This document shows, in pieces, positions 1 through 10,767 of a DNA stretch of 64,000 bases. Made by a program: the position numbers and the translations under genes. The notes below the pieces were generated by a model. It was given only the letters and a program-made list of their open reading frames with translations. It made no database searches and was not told where the DNA came from. The first letter of the stretch is position 1, and every line of letters starts with the position of its first letter. Source of the stretch: Microbacterium wangchenii (GTDB lineage: Bacteria > Actinomycetota > Actinomycetes > Actinomycetales > Microbacteriaceae); assembly GCF_004564355.1 (NCBI RefSeq), contig NZ_CP038266.1, positions 2,790,001 through 2,854,000 of the forward strand, written 5' to 3'.

Positions 1-180
1 GGCCTGGTGAACTGGACGATCGTGGGACCGACGCTGCTCACGGTGCTGTTCATCGGCTCGACGATCTTCACGGAGTCGATCAGCGCGTCGAAGTATCCGG
101 CGTACGCCGACTATCAGCGCCGTACGTCGATGCTCGTCCCGCTCCCGCCACGGCGACCTGCCGTGACGCAGCACACCTGA
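1..180 (+). CDS. DUF1295 family membrane protein, C-terminal part
   Basis: Only the last 59 codons are present, open from base 1 to the TGA at 178-180. The fragment has one hydrophobic helix (WTIVGPTLLTVLFIGSTIF) followed by a YPAYADYQRRTSMLVP tail. That tail matches the C-terminal signature of DUF1295, the steroid 5-alpha-reductase-like integral membrane family, in which a YxxYxxYQxRTSxxxP block closes the protein. The true substrate of bacterial members is generally unknown. It converges with the galE gene, with only 3 bases between the stops. The family call rests on this short tail alone. Confidence 0.7.
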   Translation, partial: GLVNWTIVGPTLLTVLFIGSTIFTESISASKYPAYADYQRRTSMLVPLPPRRPAVTQHT

Positions 181-183
181 GCG

Positions 184-1206
<1,023 letters not shown>

Positions 1207-1212
1207 GATGCC

Positions 1213-1241
1213 AGCGTATCCGCCCGAAGGCACCGGGTCAG
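1213..1241 (-). promoter_or_regulatory. Probable galE promoter for a leaderless transcript
   Basis: Read on the minus strand, CTGACC (1241-1236) and TACGCT (1218-1213) are separated by 17 bases and resemble a -35/-10 pair. Only 6 bases separate the -10 box from the galE ATG at 1206, so transcription would begin at or next to the start codon. This is inferred from spacing alone. Confidence 0.4.
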
Positions 1242-1247
1242 GTGCGC

Positions 1248-1853
1248 TCAGCGGCCGTCGAGGCGCCCGCCCGATTCCCGCAGGTAGCACACCGCGCACA
1301 TCGACTCGTACGTCACGACTCCCGTCGTGGTGCCTTCGTCGATGGCGACCTGATCGCCGTCGAAGACGAAGCGGCCGTCCACGAGGCGCGCGTTGAAGAT
1401 CGCCTTGCGCCCGCATCGGCAGATGGTCTTGAGCTCTTCCAGACTGTGGGCGACCTCCAGGAGCCGCCGGGAGCCAGGGAAGGCCTCGGTGCGGAAGTCG
1501 GTGCGGATGCCGTAAGCGATCACGGGGATGTCATCCAGCACGGCCACCCGCAGCAGGTCGTCGATCTGCTCCGGGGTGAGGAACTGCGCCTCGTCCACGA
1601 GCAGGCACGCGATCGGACGGTCACCGGCTGCCGCGGCGAAGGCCGCGCGTGCGTCGTCGTGCGGCCCGATCAGGAAATCGACCGTGCGCGCCACGCCGAG
1701 CCGGCTCTCGATCCGCTCGGCACCCTTGGTGTCGATCACGGGCTTGGCCAGCAGCACCTGCTGACCGCGCTCCTCGTAGTTGTACGCCGCCTGCAGCAGC
1801 CCGGTGGACTTGCCGGAGTTCATCGCGCCGTAGCGGAAGTACAGCTTCGCCAT
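1248..1853 (-). CDS. tdk: Thymidine kinase (type II)
   Basis: This 201-residue enzyme phosphorylates thymidine to dTMP with ATP in the salvage pathway. It carries the P-loop GAMNSGKS at residues 9-16, the LLVDEAQFL Walker B/lasso start near 85-93, and two cysteine pairs (CRC near 150 and CAVC near 187) that would form the structural zinc site of type II thymidine kinases. The ATG at 1853 places the P-loop at its usual distance from the N-terminus, and upstream in-frame codons give only an Arg/Ala-rich shadow of the mqo end. It starts 8 bases after the mqo stop, so the two are probably co-transcribed. Confidence 0.93.
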   Translation of the reverse strand: MAKLYFRYGAMNSGKSTGLLQAAYNYEERGQQVLLAKPVIDTKGAERIESRLGVARTVDFLIGPHDDARAAFAAAAGDRPIACLLVDEAQFLTPEQIDDLLRVAVLDDIPVIAYGIRTDFRTEAFPGSRRLLEVAHSLEELKTICRCGRKAIFNARLVDGRFVFDGDQVAIDEGTTTGVVTYESMCAVCYLRESGGRLDGR

Positions 1854-1861
1854 GCGCGGTG

Positions 1862-3337
1862 CTACGCCGTGAGCGCCAGGACCTGCGCGGTCTCGCCGGT
1901 GATCTCGCGCGCCACCTCGGGCCGCGGATTGAGCGTCTCGCCGTAGCTGGGGATGAGCGCCTTCAGCCGTCCCTCCCACTCGGGCATGCGGTCGGGGAAG
2001 CAGGTCTTCAGCAGGCCGAGCATGATCGACACGGCCGTGGATGCACCCGGGGATGCGCCGAGCAGGCCGGCGATGGAGCCATCCTCCGCCGTGACGACCT
2101 CCGTGCCGAACTGCAGCACGCCGCCCTTCTTCGGGTCGCGCTTCATCACCTGCGCGCGCTGACCGGCGTTCAGCAGCTCCCAGTCCTCATCCTTCGCGGT
2201 GGGCACGAACGTGCGGAGGCTGTCGACCTTCTTGGCGTGGTTCTTCAGCAGTTCACCGACGAGATACCGCAGGAGGCTGGGGTTGTCGATGGCGACCTTC
2301 AGCATCGGCCAGAGGTTGTGCGCGCGCACCTGGGTGACGATGTCGAGCATCGAGCCGTTCTTGAGGAACTTGGGGCTGAAGGTCGCGAACGGACCGAACA
2401 GCAGCGAGGTCTCGCCATCCACGACCCGCGTGTCCAGGTGCGGCACCGACATGGGGGGCGCGCCGACCGACGCCTGCGAGTACACCTTCGCGCGGTGCTG
2501 CGCGACGATGGCCGGGTTGGAGGTCTTCAGCCACTGCCCGCCGATGGGGAAGACGCCGTAGCCCTTGATCTCGGGGATGCCCGAGCGCTGCAGGAGCTTC
2601 AGCGCCCAGCCGCCCGCGCCGACGAAGACGAACTTCGCGCGGATGCTGCCGGGGGTGCGCCCGACCGTCCCGCGGTAGGTCGCCAGCCACGCGCCATCCT
2701 TCTGGCGCTTGAGCTTGCGCACCTCGCAGTTGGTCACGACGTCGACGCCGGAGTCCTTCAGGTGGGCGAAGAGCTGACGCGTGAGCGCGCCGAAGTCGAC
2801 ATCGGTACCGGAGGGCACGCGGGTGGCGGCGAAGGGCTGGTCGCTCTTGAGGCGCTGCTTCATCAGGAGCGGGGCCCACTGGTGGATGACGCGCGAATCC
2901 TCGCTGTACTCGATGCCGGCGAACAGCGGCTCCTTCTTGAGCACCTCGTAGCGCTTGCGGAGATACTCGACGTCCTTCTCCCCGCGGACGAAGGTCATGT
3001 GCGGCGTGGCGTTGATGAAGGTGGACGGCGCATCCAGCACGCCCTCCTCCACGAGGGTGGACCACAGCTGGCGGCTCTGCTGGAACTGCTCGTTGATGGC
3101 GATCGCCTTCGCCGGGTCGAGCTTTCCGTCCGGCCCCTGGGGCATGTAGTTCAGCTCGCACAGCGCCGCGTGGCCGGTGCCGGCGTTGTTCCACGCGTTG
3201 GAACTCTCCAGGGCGACGTCGCTGAGACGCTCGCACACCACGATCTTCCAATCGGGCTGGAGATCCTTCAGCAGCGTCCCCAGGGTCGCGCTCATGATCC
3301 CGCCGCCGATGAGCAGCACGTCGACGTCTTCAGTCAC
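1862..3337 (-). CDS. mqo: Malate:quinone oxidoreductase
   Basis: This 491-residue, FAD-dependent peripheral membrane enzyme oxidises malate to oxaloacetate and passes electrons to the quinone pool, serving the TCA cycle in place of or beside NAD-malate dehydrogenase. The N-terminal strand VLLIGGGIMSATLG near residues 8-21 is the FAD-binding motif, and the C-terminal LLGASPGASTAVSIML block is typical of Mqo. The length matches the family. The start is the GTG at 3337. There is no ribosome-binding site in front of it and a TAGAAT -10 box ends 6 bases upstream, so a leaderless mRNA is likely. Two dyads lie further upstream. Confidence 0.94.
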   Translation of the reverse strand: MTEDVDVLLIGGGIMSATLGTLLKDLQPDWKIVVCERLSDVALESSNAWNNAGTGHAALCELNYMPQGPDGKLDPAKAIAINEQFQQSRQLWSTLVEEGVLDAPSTFINATPHMTFVRGEKDVEYLRKRYEVLKKEPLFAGIEYSEDSRVIHQWAPLLMKQRLKSDQPFAATRVPSGTDVDFGALTRQLFAHLKDSGVDVVTNCEVRKLKRQKDGAWLATYRGTVGRTPGSIRAKFVFVGAGGWALKLLQRSGIPEIKGYGVFPIGGQWLKTSNPAIVAQHRAKVYSQASVGAPPMSVPHLDTRVVDGETSLLFGPFATFSPKFLKNGSMLDIVTQVRAHNLWPMLKVAIDNPSLLRYLVGELLKNHAKKVDSLRTFVPTAKDEDWELLNAGQRAQVMKRDPKKGGVLQFGTEVVTAEDGSIAGLLGASPGASTAVSIMLGLLKTCFPDRMPEWEGRLKALIPSYGETLNPRPEVAREITGETAQVLALTA

Positions 3338-3343
3338 CCGACA

Positions 3344-3406
3344 ATTCTAGGCGGGCAGGTCCTGCTCTCTCGACATCAAGATATCCGACCGCTCGACGTC
3401 GAGAGA
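3344..3406 (-). promoter_or_regulatory. mqo promoter region with two dyad motifs
   Basis: On the minus strand a TAGAAT -10 box (3349-3344) lies 6 bases before the mqo GTG. Upstream are an imperfect 18-base dyad (3366-3383, TCTCTCGACATCAAGATA as read on plus) and a perfect 12-base palindrome CTCGACGTCGAG (3392-3403). The outer TCTCTCGAC and GTCGAGAGA also form a 9-base inverted repeat. These are plausible binding sites for a TCA-cycle or carbon regulator. The regulator is not identified. Confidence 0.45.
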
Positions 3407-3419
3407 AAACCCCCGGTCC

Positions 3420-4772
<1,353 letters not shown>

Positions 4773-5291
4773 TCAGCGGCCGGTGCCGGCGTAGACCGTC
4801 GCCTCGACGTCGCCGTCCAGGCCGTAGGCGGCGTGCACGGCGCGGGCCGCCTCCGCCAGGTCGTCGCCGCGGAGCACGACGGAGATGCGGATCTCCGACG
4901 TCGAGATCATCTCGATGTTGATCCCGGTCACGCTCAGCGCCTCGAACAGCGTCGCCGACACACCCGAGTGCGTGCGCATGCCGGCGCCGACGACGGAGAG
5001 CTTGCCGATCTGGTCGTCGTGCACGAGGCTCTCGAACCCGACTCCGGCCTGATCCGCAGCCAGCGCGCGCAGGGCGGTCGCGGCATCCGTCTTGGGAAGG
5101 GTGAAGGAGATGTCGGTGCGCCCGGTGGCCGCCGCCGAGACGTTCTGCACGATCATGTCGACGTTGGCGCCGGACTTGGCGACGATCTTGAAGATCTCCG
5201 CCGCCTTGCCGGGGACGTCGGGTACGCCGATCACGGTGATCTTCGCCTGGCTGAGGTCCGTGGCGACGCCGGCGACGATGGGCTCTTCCAT
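4773..5291 (-). CDS. lysC: Internal in-frame start: aspartate kinase beta (regulatory) subunit
   Basis: An ATG at 5291, in frame within lysC, is preceded by CAGGGAG at good Shine-Dalgarno distance and would give a 172-residue protein starting [12 protein letters not shown] that contains both ACT domains. In C. glutamicum and Bacillus subtilis aspartokinase, the beta subunit is made from just such an internal start and joins alpha in an alpha2beta2 enzyme. The C. glutamicum beta subunit also starts with MEE and is of the same length. The start itself is seen in the sequence; expression is inferred by homology. Confidence 0.6.
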   Translation of the reverse strand: MEEPIVAGVATDLSQAKITVIGVPDVPGKAAEIFKIVAKSGANVDMIVQNVSAAATGRTDISFTLPKTDAATALRALAADQAGVGFESLVHDDQIGKLSVVGAGMRTHSGVSATLFEALSVTGINIEMISTSEIRISVVLRGDDLAEAARAVHAAYGLDGDVEATVYAGTGR

Positions 5292-6059
5292 GTGGGCTCC
5301 CTGGGGGATGAGGTCGGAGGTGCGCGAGCGGTCGAGCACCCACGTACCCTCGCCCGAGCTGAAGGTGGACCGTGCGTGGATGACGACGCCGTGCCGGCGG
5401 GCGTACTCCACGGCGCGGATGTAGAGGACTTTCGCGCCGTTGGCGGCGAGCTCCAGCATCTCCTCGCTGGAGATGCGGTCGAGCTTCCGTGCCCGCGGCA
5501 CGACGCGGGGATCGGCGGTGAAGATGCCGTCGACGTCGCTGTAGATCTCGCACACGTCGGCGTTCAGCGCTGCGGCGAGGGCGACGGCGGTCGTGTCGGA
5601 TCCGCCGCGGCCGAGGGTCGTGATGTCGCGCGTGTCGCGGTTGAAGCCCTGGAAGCCGGCGACGATGACGATGGCGCCGTCGTCGAGGGCTTCCCGCAGT
5701 CGCACGGGGGTGACGTCGACGATGCGGGCCGCCCCGTGCGTGGCATCCGTGATCATGCCGGCCTGGCTGCCCGTGAACGAGCGCGCCTCGAAGCCCATCG
5801 AGTGGATCGCCATCGCCAGGAGGGCCATCGAGATGCGTTCACCGCTGGAGAGCAGCATGTCCAGCTCCCGGGGCGCGGGGATGGGCGCGACCTCCCCCGC
5901 CAGCTCGAGCAGCTCGTCGGTGGTGTCACCCATGGCGCTCACGGCCACGACGACCTCGTGGCCGGCGCGACGGGTGTCGACGATGCGCTTGGCGACGCGC
6001 TTGATGCTTTCGGCGTCGGCGACCGACGAACCGCCGTATTTCTGGACGATCAGCGCCAC
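4773..6059 (-). CDS. lysC: Aspartate kinase (alpha subunit, full length)
   Basis: This 428-residue enzyme phosphorylates aspartate in the first step of the lysine/threonine/methionine pathway and is the expected target of feedback inhibition. The N-terminus [15 protein letters not shown] carries the kinase KxGGxS motif at residues 6-11. The C-terminal third holds two ACT regulatory domains, including IVQNVS and [11 protein letters not shown] segments where lysine and threonine bind in Corynebacterium glutamicum LysC. The GTG at 6059 is chosen because GGGAG stands 7 bases upstream and the kinase motif begins immediately. A second in-frame start at 5291 would produce the beta subunit. No lysine riboswitch is visible in the leader. 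Confidence 0.95.
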   Translation of the reverse strand: MALIVQKYGGSSVADAESIKRVAKRIVDTRRAGHEVVVAVSAMGDTTDELLELAGEVAPIPAPRELDMLLSSGERISMALLAMAIHSMGFEARSFTGSQAGMITDATHGAARIVDVTPVRLREALDDGAIVIVAGFQGFNRDTRDITTLGRGGSDTTAVALAAALNADVCEIYSDVDGIFTADPRVVPRARKLDRISSEEMLELAANGAKVLYIRAVEYARRHGVVIHARSTFSSGEGTWVLDRSRTSDLIPQGAHMEEPIVAGVATDLSQAKITVIGVPDVPGKAAEIFKIVAKSGANVDMIVQNVSAAATGRTDISFTLPKTDAATALRALAADQAGVGFESLVHDDQIGKLSVVGAGMRTHSGVSATLFEALSVTGINIEMISTSEIRISVVLRGDDLAEAARAVHAAYGLDGDVEATVYAGTGR

Positions 6060-6175
6060 GTTGGTACTCCCGGGATGCGTCGCCGGCATGCCTCCGGCGA
6101 GAGACGGCGCGGTGCGCGCCCGACGCACCATCTTACGGAGGTGCGGATGCCGCAGCCGACATGCGTCGCGCCGGC

Positions 6176-7108
6176 TCAGCCGGCCGCCACCGCCGGAGGT
6201 TCGCCGGCGCGGCGGCGCACGCGGGTCGTCCCGCCGGTCGCGGCGAGCCAGCATCCCAGGATCACGAGGGGGAAACCGGCCAGCAGCCCCCACGTGAGCG
6301 GCTCACCGAGGACGAGGACGCCCAGCGCTATCGCGATGACCGGGTTGACGTAGGTGAACAACGGGGCGCGGGCAGGGCCGACCTCTTTGATGAGCGCGAA
6401 GAACGCCAGGAAGGCCACGGCGGTGCACAGGACCGTCAGCGCGACGGCCGAGGCGACGCTGGCGGTGGTGGGGACGGTGTGCTGGGTGAGCAGCGCCGCC
6501 GGCAGGTACCCGAGGCCCACGAGCAGCAGCGACAACGTCACGGTGCCCAGCGACGGCACGTGGCGCAGGCGCGTGGCGACGACGAAGGGGGCGATCGAGT
6601 AGCAGACGGCCACGAGCAGCACCTCCCCCGTCGCGACCAGGCCGCCCAGGCCGTCGGACTGGCCCAGGCCGGGACCCGCGACGATCACCGCGACGCCGGC
6701 GAAGCCGATCGCGAGCCCCACCGCGCGCACGGGGCGGAGCGCGCCGCGGTCTCCGCCGGCGAAGGCGATCAGGGCGGCGAACAGCGGCACTGTCGCCACG
6801 AGCAGGCCGGTCAGCCCCGACGACAGCGTCAGCTCGGCGTGGCTGAGCAGCAGGAAGGGCCCCGCCATCTCGAGGAGACCGAAGAGCAGCACCCACGGCC
6901 ATGCGCGCCACGCCTCGCGGAGCACTCCGCGGCGCAGGGCGAACGGGAGGAGGAGGATGGCCGCGCCCAGCGTGCGGATGCACACGACGGCGGGCGGTGA
7001 GAAGGAGTCGACCGCCTGCTTGATGAACAGGTAGGGCATCCCCCACAGCACCGCCATCGCGGCGAACAGCAGCCATCCGCGCGGGGTGAACCGCGCGATC
7101 GCGTTCAC
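6176..7108 (-). CDS. EamA/DMT superfamily transporter
   Basis: This 310-residue integral membrane protein has about ten predicted hydrophobic helices in two repeated EamA halves, for example [19 protein letters not shown] near the N-terminus and the [21 protein letters not shown] block characteristic of the second half. Drug/metabolite exporters of this family move amino acids, nucleosides or toxic metabolites; the substrate here cannot be read from sequence. The GTG start at 7108 overlaps the recR stop by four bases (GTGA), so translation is probably coupled to recR, but no functional link to repair is apparent. Confidence 0.88.
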   Translation of the reverse strand: MNAIARFTPRGWLLFAAMAVLWGMPYLFIKQAVDSFSPPAVVCIRTLGAAILLLPFALRRGVLREAWRAWPWVLLFGLLEMAGPFLLLSHAELTLSSGLTGLLVATVPLFAALIAFAGGDRGALRPVRAVGLAIGFAGVAVIVAGPGLGQSDGLGGLVATGEVLLVAVCYSIAPFVVATRLRHVPSLGTVTLSLLLVGLGYLPAALLTQHTVPTTASVASAVALTVLCTAVAFLAFFALIKEVGPARAPLFTYVNPVIAIALGVLVLGEPLTWGLLAGFPLVILGCWLAATGGTTRVRRRAGEPPAVAAG

Positions 7109-7698
7109 AGGGTGCGTCGGCCCTCGAATGCGCGGCCGAGGGTCACCTCATCCGCGTATTCGAGGTCGCCGCCGACGGGGAGGCCCGATGCCAGGCGCGT
7201 GACGCGGATCTCGAGGGTGTGCAGCAGGCGACTGAGGTAGGTCGCCGTCGCCTCGCCCTCGAGGTTGGGGTTGGTGGCGAGGATGACCTCCTGCACCGTC
7301 CCGTCCGCGAGTCGCTGCATGAGCTGCGTGATGCGCAGGTCGTCGGGGCCGACGCCGGCGATGGGGCTGATCGCGCCGCCGAGCACGTGGTAGAGACCGC
7401 GGAACTCGCGTGTGCGCTCGATGGCGGCGACGTCCTTGGCGTCTTCGACGACGCAGATGAGGGTCTCGTTGCGGCGCGGATCGCGGCAGATGGAGCAGCG
7501 ATCCTGCTCGGAGACGTTTCCGCACACCTCGCAGAACCGCACCTTCTCGCGCACTTCGGCGAGCAGCCGGGCCAGGTGCGACACGTCGAAGGACGGCGAC
7601 TGGAGGATGTGGAACGTGATGCGCTGCGCCGACTTCGGCCCGATGCCCGGCAGGCGGCCGAATTCGTCGATGAGGTCTTGGACGATGCCGTCGTACAT
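7105..7698 (-). CDS. recR: Recombination protein RecR
   Basis: This 197-residue protein acts with RecF and RecO to load RecA at single-stranded gaps. It shows the N-terminal helix-hairpin-helix ([16 protein letters not shown], residues 11-26), a four-cysteine zinc finger (CEVC...CSIC, about 57-72), a Toprim domain beginning LICVVED, and the C-terminal [16 protein letters not shown] signature. Size is normal. Its ATG overlaps the dnaX TGA by one base (TGATG). The ybaB gene commonly found between dnaX and recR in other bacteria is absent here. Confidence 0.96.
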   Translation of the reverse strand: MYDGIVQDLIDEFGRLPGIGPKSAQRITFHILQSPSFDVSHLARLLAEVREKVRFCEVCGNVSEQDRCSICRDPRRNETLICVVEDAKDVAAIERTREFRGLYHVLGGAISPIAGVGPDDLRITQLMQRLADGTVQEVILATNPNLEGEATATYLSRLLHTLEIRVTRLASGLPVGGDLEYADEVTLGRAFEGRRTL

Positions 7699-9812
7699 CA
7701 GGCGAACCTCGTCGGGGCCTGATGCGGCTCTTCACGCACGAACGTCGCGCCGAGCACCTGCCGCACGACCGCCTCGCCGTAGCGCTGCACACCCCCGCGG
7801 GCGGGCGTGATCCGCGGTGCCACCACCGGAGGAACGGGAACGTCGCGCGGCGCCTCGGGAGCGGGGATATCTTCCGCGTCGTCGGGCGCGACGGCGCCGC
7901 TCTCGCCGTCGGGGAGCACGTCGCCTTCGCGGACGCGGGCCAGCGTGGCGACGGGTCGCGCGGCGGGCGCGGCATCCTCCGGCTCGTCATCGACGGCGAA
8001 CTGGGCGGCGACGGCAGCGGACAGGGCGCTGGGCGGCGCCGGGGCGTCGGCGGGCGGGGTCGACGGGATGGGCGCGACCGCCCATTCGGTCACCGGGGCC
8101 GCGGCGGCAGCCGCCGGCCGTCGCTCGGGTGCGGGCGGCGCCGTCTCCGGGGCGGGTGGGACGCTCTCCGGCGCGGGCGGGGACGGCTCCGGCGCCCCGG
8201 GTCCGGTACCGCCTGGGCCGTCGCCGTCGTGCCGGGCGATGAACTTCACCCTGATGCCGAGAACGCCCAGGATCGCCTGCCGGAGGTCTTCGCTCGGGCC
8301 GGTGCCGGCGCCGCGCTTCTTGAACGACGCCAGGTCGCTCTGGCTGGCGAAGGAGAGGGTCAGCACGTCGTCGTCAAGGGCGAGGACGCGCGCGCCGGAC
8401 GCCAGCAGCCACGACGAGCGACTGAGCTCCTCCAGCCGCGCGAGGATCTCGGGCCAGGCGTCACGCATCCGCTGCGCCGTGAACGGCCCGGACGGGGCGG
8501 GCGGAGCGAACTCGGGTTCGGGCTCGGTCTCGGGCTCCGGCGGGGCGGGCTCGTTGATGGGCGTTGCGGGCGCCGAGAGTGCATCGTCTCGGCGAACCGG
8601 CACCGTATCCGGTGCACTCTCGCCGGGTTGATGCACATTCGCCGGGGGCGCGGGCGCGGCGGGGGCGGGCGGCTCCGAGGAAGCGGGGGCGGCGGTGCGG
8701 GCGAGCACCCTCGCGACGAGCAGCTCGAGCTGAAGACGCGGCGAGGTGGCGCCGGTCATCTCATCCAGCGCCGCGACGACGAGGTCGGCGGTGCGCGAGA
8801 GGCGGTCGGCGCCGAAGAGCGCAGCCTGGCGCCCCATCCGCTCGAGCTCCTCGGTGGGAACGCCGCGCAGCACCGCAGAGGCGCCCTGTCCGGTCGCGGC
8901 GATGACGATGAGGTCGCGCAGGCGCTCGAGGAGGTCGTCGACGAAACGGCGCGGGTCCTGGCCGGTCTGCACGACGCGGTCGACCGCCGCGAAGGCGCCG
9001 GCCGGATCGCTCTGGCCGAAGGCCTCCACGACCTCGTCCAGGAGTTCGGCGTGCGTGTAGCCCAGCAGCGCGACGGCCCGCTCGTAGCGCACCGTGACGA
9101 CTCCCTCGGGGCCGTCCGACACATCGGAGCCGGCGATGAGCTGGTCGAGCAGCGACAGGGTGTCTCGCGGCGATCCGCCGCCCGCGCGCACGACGAGCGG
9201 CAGCACTCCGGGCTCGACCTCGACGCCCTCGGTCTGGCACAGCTCCTGCACGTATTCGAGCATCGCGGCAGGCGGCACGAGCCGGAACGGATAGTGGTGG
9301 GTGCGCGAGCGGATCGTGCCGAGCACCTTCTCGGGCTCGGTCGTGGCGAAGATGAACTTGACGTGCTCGGGGGGCTCCTCGACGAGCTTGAGCAGGGCGT
9401 TGAAGCCCTGCTGCGTCACCATGTGCGCCTCGTCCAGGATGAAGATCTTGAAGCGGTCGCGGGCCGGCGCGAAGATCGCGCGTTCGCGCAGGTCGCGGGC
9501 GTCGTCGACGCCGTTGTGGCTGGCCGCGTCGATCTCGACGACGTCGAGCGAGCCGCCGCCGCCGCGTCCGAGCTCGACGCAGCTGTCGCACGTGCCGCAC
9601 GGGGTGTCGGTGGGGCCGGCGGCGCAGTTGAGGCAGCGCGCCAGGATGCGGGCGGATGTGGTCTTGCCGCACCCGCGCGGGCCGGAGAACAGATACGCGT
9701 GCCCGACGCGGTCGCTGCGCAGCGCCGTCATGAGCGGATCGGTCACCTGGGACTGCCCGATCATCTCGCCGAACGCCTCGGGGCGGTAGCGGCGGTACAG
9801 AGCGGTCGTCAC
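7698..9812 (-). CDS. dnaX: DNA polymerase III subunits gamma and tau
   Basis: This 704-residue clamp-loader ATPase has Walker [12 protein letters not shown] near residues 44-54, the four-cysteine zinc module (CLNC...CGTC..C), Walker B DEAHMV and the SRTH sensor region, all in about the first 370 residues. A Pro/Ala/Glu-rich linker follows, then a smaller polymerase-binding region (tau-type, about 440-530) and another Pro-rich tail. The GTG at 9812 begins [20 protein letters not shown], the expected N-terminus. No A-rich slippery heptamer is seen, so the E. coli-type frameshift is unlikely. A structured DNA repeat (8571-8646) lies inside the linker and encodes residues unlike their surroundings. 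Confidence 0.95.
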   Translation of the reverse strand: MTTALYRRYRPEAFGEMIGQSQVTDPLMTALRSDRVGHAYLFSGPRGCGKTTSARILARCLNCAAGPTDTPCGTCDSCVELGRGGGGSLDVVEIDAASHNGVDDARDLRERAIFAPARDRFKIFILDEAHMVTQQGFNALLKLVEEPPEHVKFIFATTEPEKVLGTIRSRTHHYPFRLVPPAAMLEYVQELCQTEGVEVEPGVLPLVVRAGGGSPRDTLSLLDQLIAGSDVSDGPEGVVTVRYERAVALLGYTHAELLDEVVEAFGQSDPAGAFAAVDRVVQTGQDPRRFVDDLLERLRDLIVIAATGQGASAVLRGVPTEELERMGRQAALFGADRLSRTADLVVAALDEMTGATSPRLQLELLVARVLARTAAPASSEPPAPAAPAPPANVHQPGESAPDTVPVRRDDALSAPATPINEPAPPEPETEPEPEFAPPAPSGPFTAQRMRDAWPEILARLEELSRSSWLLASGARVLALDDDVLTLSFASQSDLASFKKRGAGTGPSEDLRQAILGVLGIRVKFIARHDGDGPGGTGPGAPEPSPPAPESVPPAPETAPPAPERRPAAAAAAPVTEWAVAPIPSTPPADAPAPPSALSAAVAAQFAVDDEPEDAAPAARPVATLARVREGDVLPDGESGAVAPDDAEDIPAPEAPRDVPVPPVVAPRITPARGGVQRYGEAVVRQVLGATFVREEPHQAPTRFA
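8571..8646. repeat. Structured repeat element embedded in dnaX linker
   Basis: About 76 bases contain several nested repeats: a perfect 8-base hairpin CGCCGAGA/TCTCGGCG (8571-8578, 8587-8594), a 6-base hairpin GCACCG/CGGTGC (8600-8605, 8610-8615), a 13-base outer inverted repeat with one mismatch (8571-8583 against 8613-8625), and two direct copies of TGCACNNTCGCCGGG (8613-8627, 8632-8646). The arrangement resembles a REP-like dispersed element that stays in frame within dnaX. Whether it recurs in the genome cannot be seen from this window. Confidence 0.5.
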
Positions 9813-9869
9813 GCCTCCAGCCTACGGTGTGCCGCCGACATCCCGCCCGCCTCCTCCGCAGACGACGAA

Positions 9870-9902
9870 CCGGCTGCCCCCGCGCGGAGCGGGGACAGCC
9901 GG
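9870..9902 (-). terminator. Candidate terminator downstream of the sugar-dehydrogenase operon
   Basis: A strong hairpin pairs CCGGCTG (9870-9876) with CAGCCGG (9896-9902), with a further CCCCGC/GCGGGG inner stem and a 5-base loop. It lies 17 bases beyond the stop of the SDR gene on the minus strand, between that operon and dnaX. The run after it on the minus strand is only weakly T-rich (TTCGTCGTCT), as is common in high-GC actinobacteria. Confidence 0.5.
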
Positions 9903-9919
9903 TGGACGTCGGTGAGGAA

Positions 9920-10687
9920 TCAGAACAGCGTGTAGCCGCCGTCGACGACCAGCACCGTGCCGGACATGAAGCTCGCCGCGTCGGAGGCGAGGAACACCAT
10001 CGCGGGGCCGAGCTCGTCCGGGGTCGCGTACCGCTGCTGCGGGGCATCCTCGATCCACATGCGGCGGAACTGCGGCTCGTCCACGGGCGACATGTCGGTC
10101 TTGATGTAGCCGGGCGCGAGGGCGTTCACGCGCACGCCCAGGGGCGCCCACTCGGCCGCGAGCGACTTGGTGAGCTGGTGCACGGCGGCCTTGGAGGCGT
10201 TGTAGGCCGGCTGCATCTGCGGGCGGTTGACGATCATGCCCGAGATGGATCCGACGTTGACGATCGAGCCCGATCCGCGCTCCACCATGTGACGCCCGGC
10301 GGCCTGCGACATGCGCCACAGGGCCGTGACGTTGGTGTCCATGACGTACGACCACTCGTCGTCGGTCACCTCGAGGGCGGGGCGGTGGATGCAGGCACCC
10401 GCGTTGTTCACGAGGATGTCGATGGCGCCGGCGGCGGCGATCGACGCGTCGACGACCTGCTGGGCGCCGCCGGCCTCGGTGAGGTCGCCGAGCACGACGT
10501 AGGCCTTCCGGCCGAGCGCCTCGATCTCATCGCGGACCGTTTCGGCGGCGGCCTGATCCCGCCCGTGGACGACGATGTCGGCGCCGGCTTCAGCCAGGGC
10601 CGTGGCGAACGCGTGGCCGAGGCCGCGCGTGGCGCCGGTGACCAGGGCGGTGCGGCCCTGGAGGGAGAACTTGTCGATGACGGACAC
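9920..10687 (-). CDS. SDR family sugar/polyol dehydrogenase
   Basis: This 255-residue classical short-chain dehydrogenase has TGATRGLG (residues 17-24) for NAD(P) binding, NNAG at about 94-97, catalytic Ser147, and the YNASK active site with Tyr162 and Lys166. The ending VDGGYTLF is typical of the family. It is the last gene of an operon with a ribose-type ABC importer and a zinc sugar-alcohol dehydrogenase, so a role as a second polyol or sugar-acid dehydrogenase is inferred. The GTG at 10687 is preceded by AAAGGA. The exact substrate is not evident. Confidence 0.88.
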   Translation of the reverse strand: MSVIDKFSLQGRTALVTGATRGLGHAFATALAEAGADIVVHGRDQAAAETVRDEIEALGRKAYVVLGDLTEAGGAQQVVDASIAAAGAIDILVNNAGACIHRPALEVTDDEWSYVMDTNVTALWRMSQAAGRHMVERGSGSIVNVGSISGMIVNRPQMQPAYNASKAAVHQLTKSLAAEWAPLGVRVNALAPGYIKTDMSPVDEPQFRRMWIEDAPQQRYATPDELGPAMVFLASDAASFMSGTVLVVDGGYTLF

Positions 10688-10719
10688 GTCATTCCTTTCG
10701 ACGGGGTGGGGCGGACGCG

Positions 10720-10759
10720 CCCGAGCGGGGGACGGCGTGATGCCGGTCCCCCGCTCGGG
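10720..10759 (-). other. Intercistronic stem-loop between binding protein and SDR genes
   Basis: A perfect 14-base inverted repeat (CCCGAGCGGGGGAC at 10720-10733 against 10746-10759) with a short loop lies just after the stop of the solute-binding protein gene. No T-tract follows and the operon continues. Such hairpins often protect the upstream binding-protein message from 3' decay and lower expression downstream. That function is inferred from position. Confidence 0.55.
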
Positions 10760-10767
10760 TGGGTGGA

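Noticed and set aside
6060..6175. A lysine riboswitch in the lysC leader
   Set aside because: The leader is only about 70-115 bases and lacks the conserved lysine-box elements.
7698..9812. A programmed frameshift site in dnaX producing gamma
   Set aside because: No A-rich slippery heptamer was found; the linker is GC-rich Pro/Ala/Glu coding sequence.
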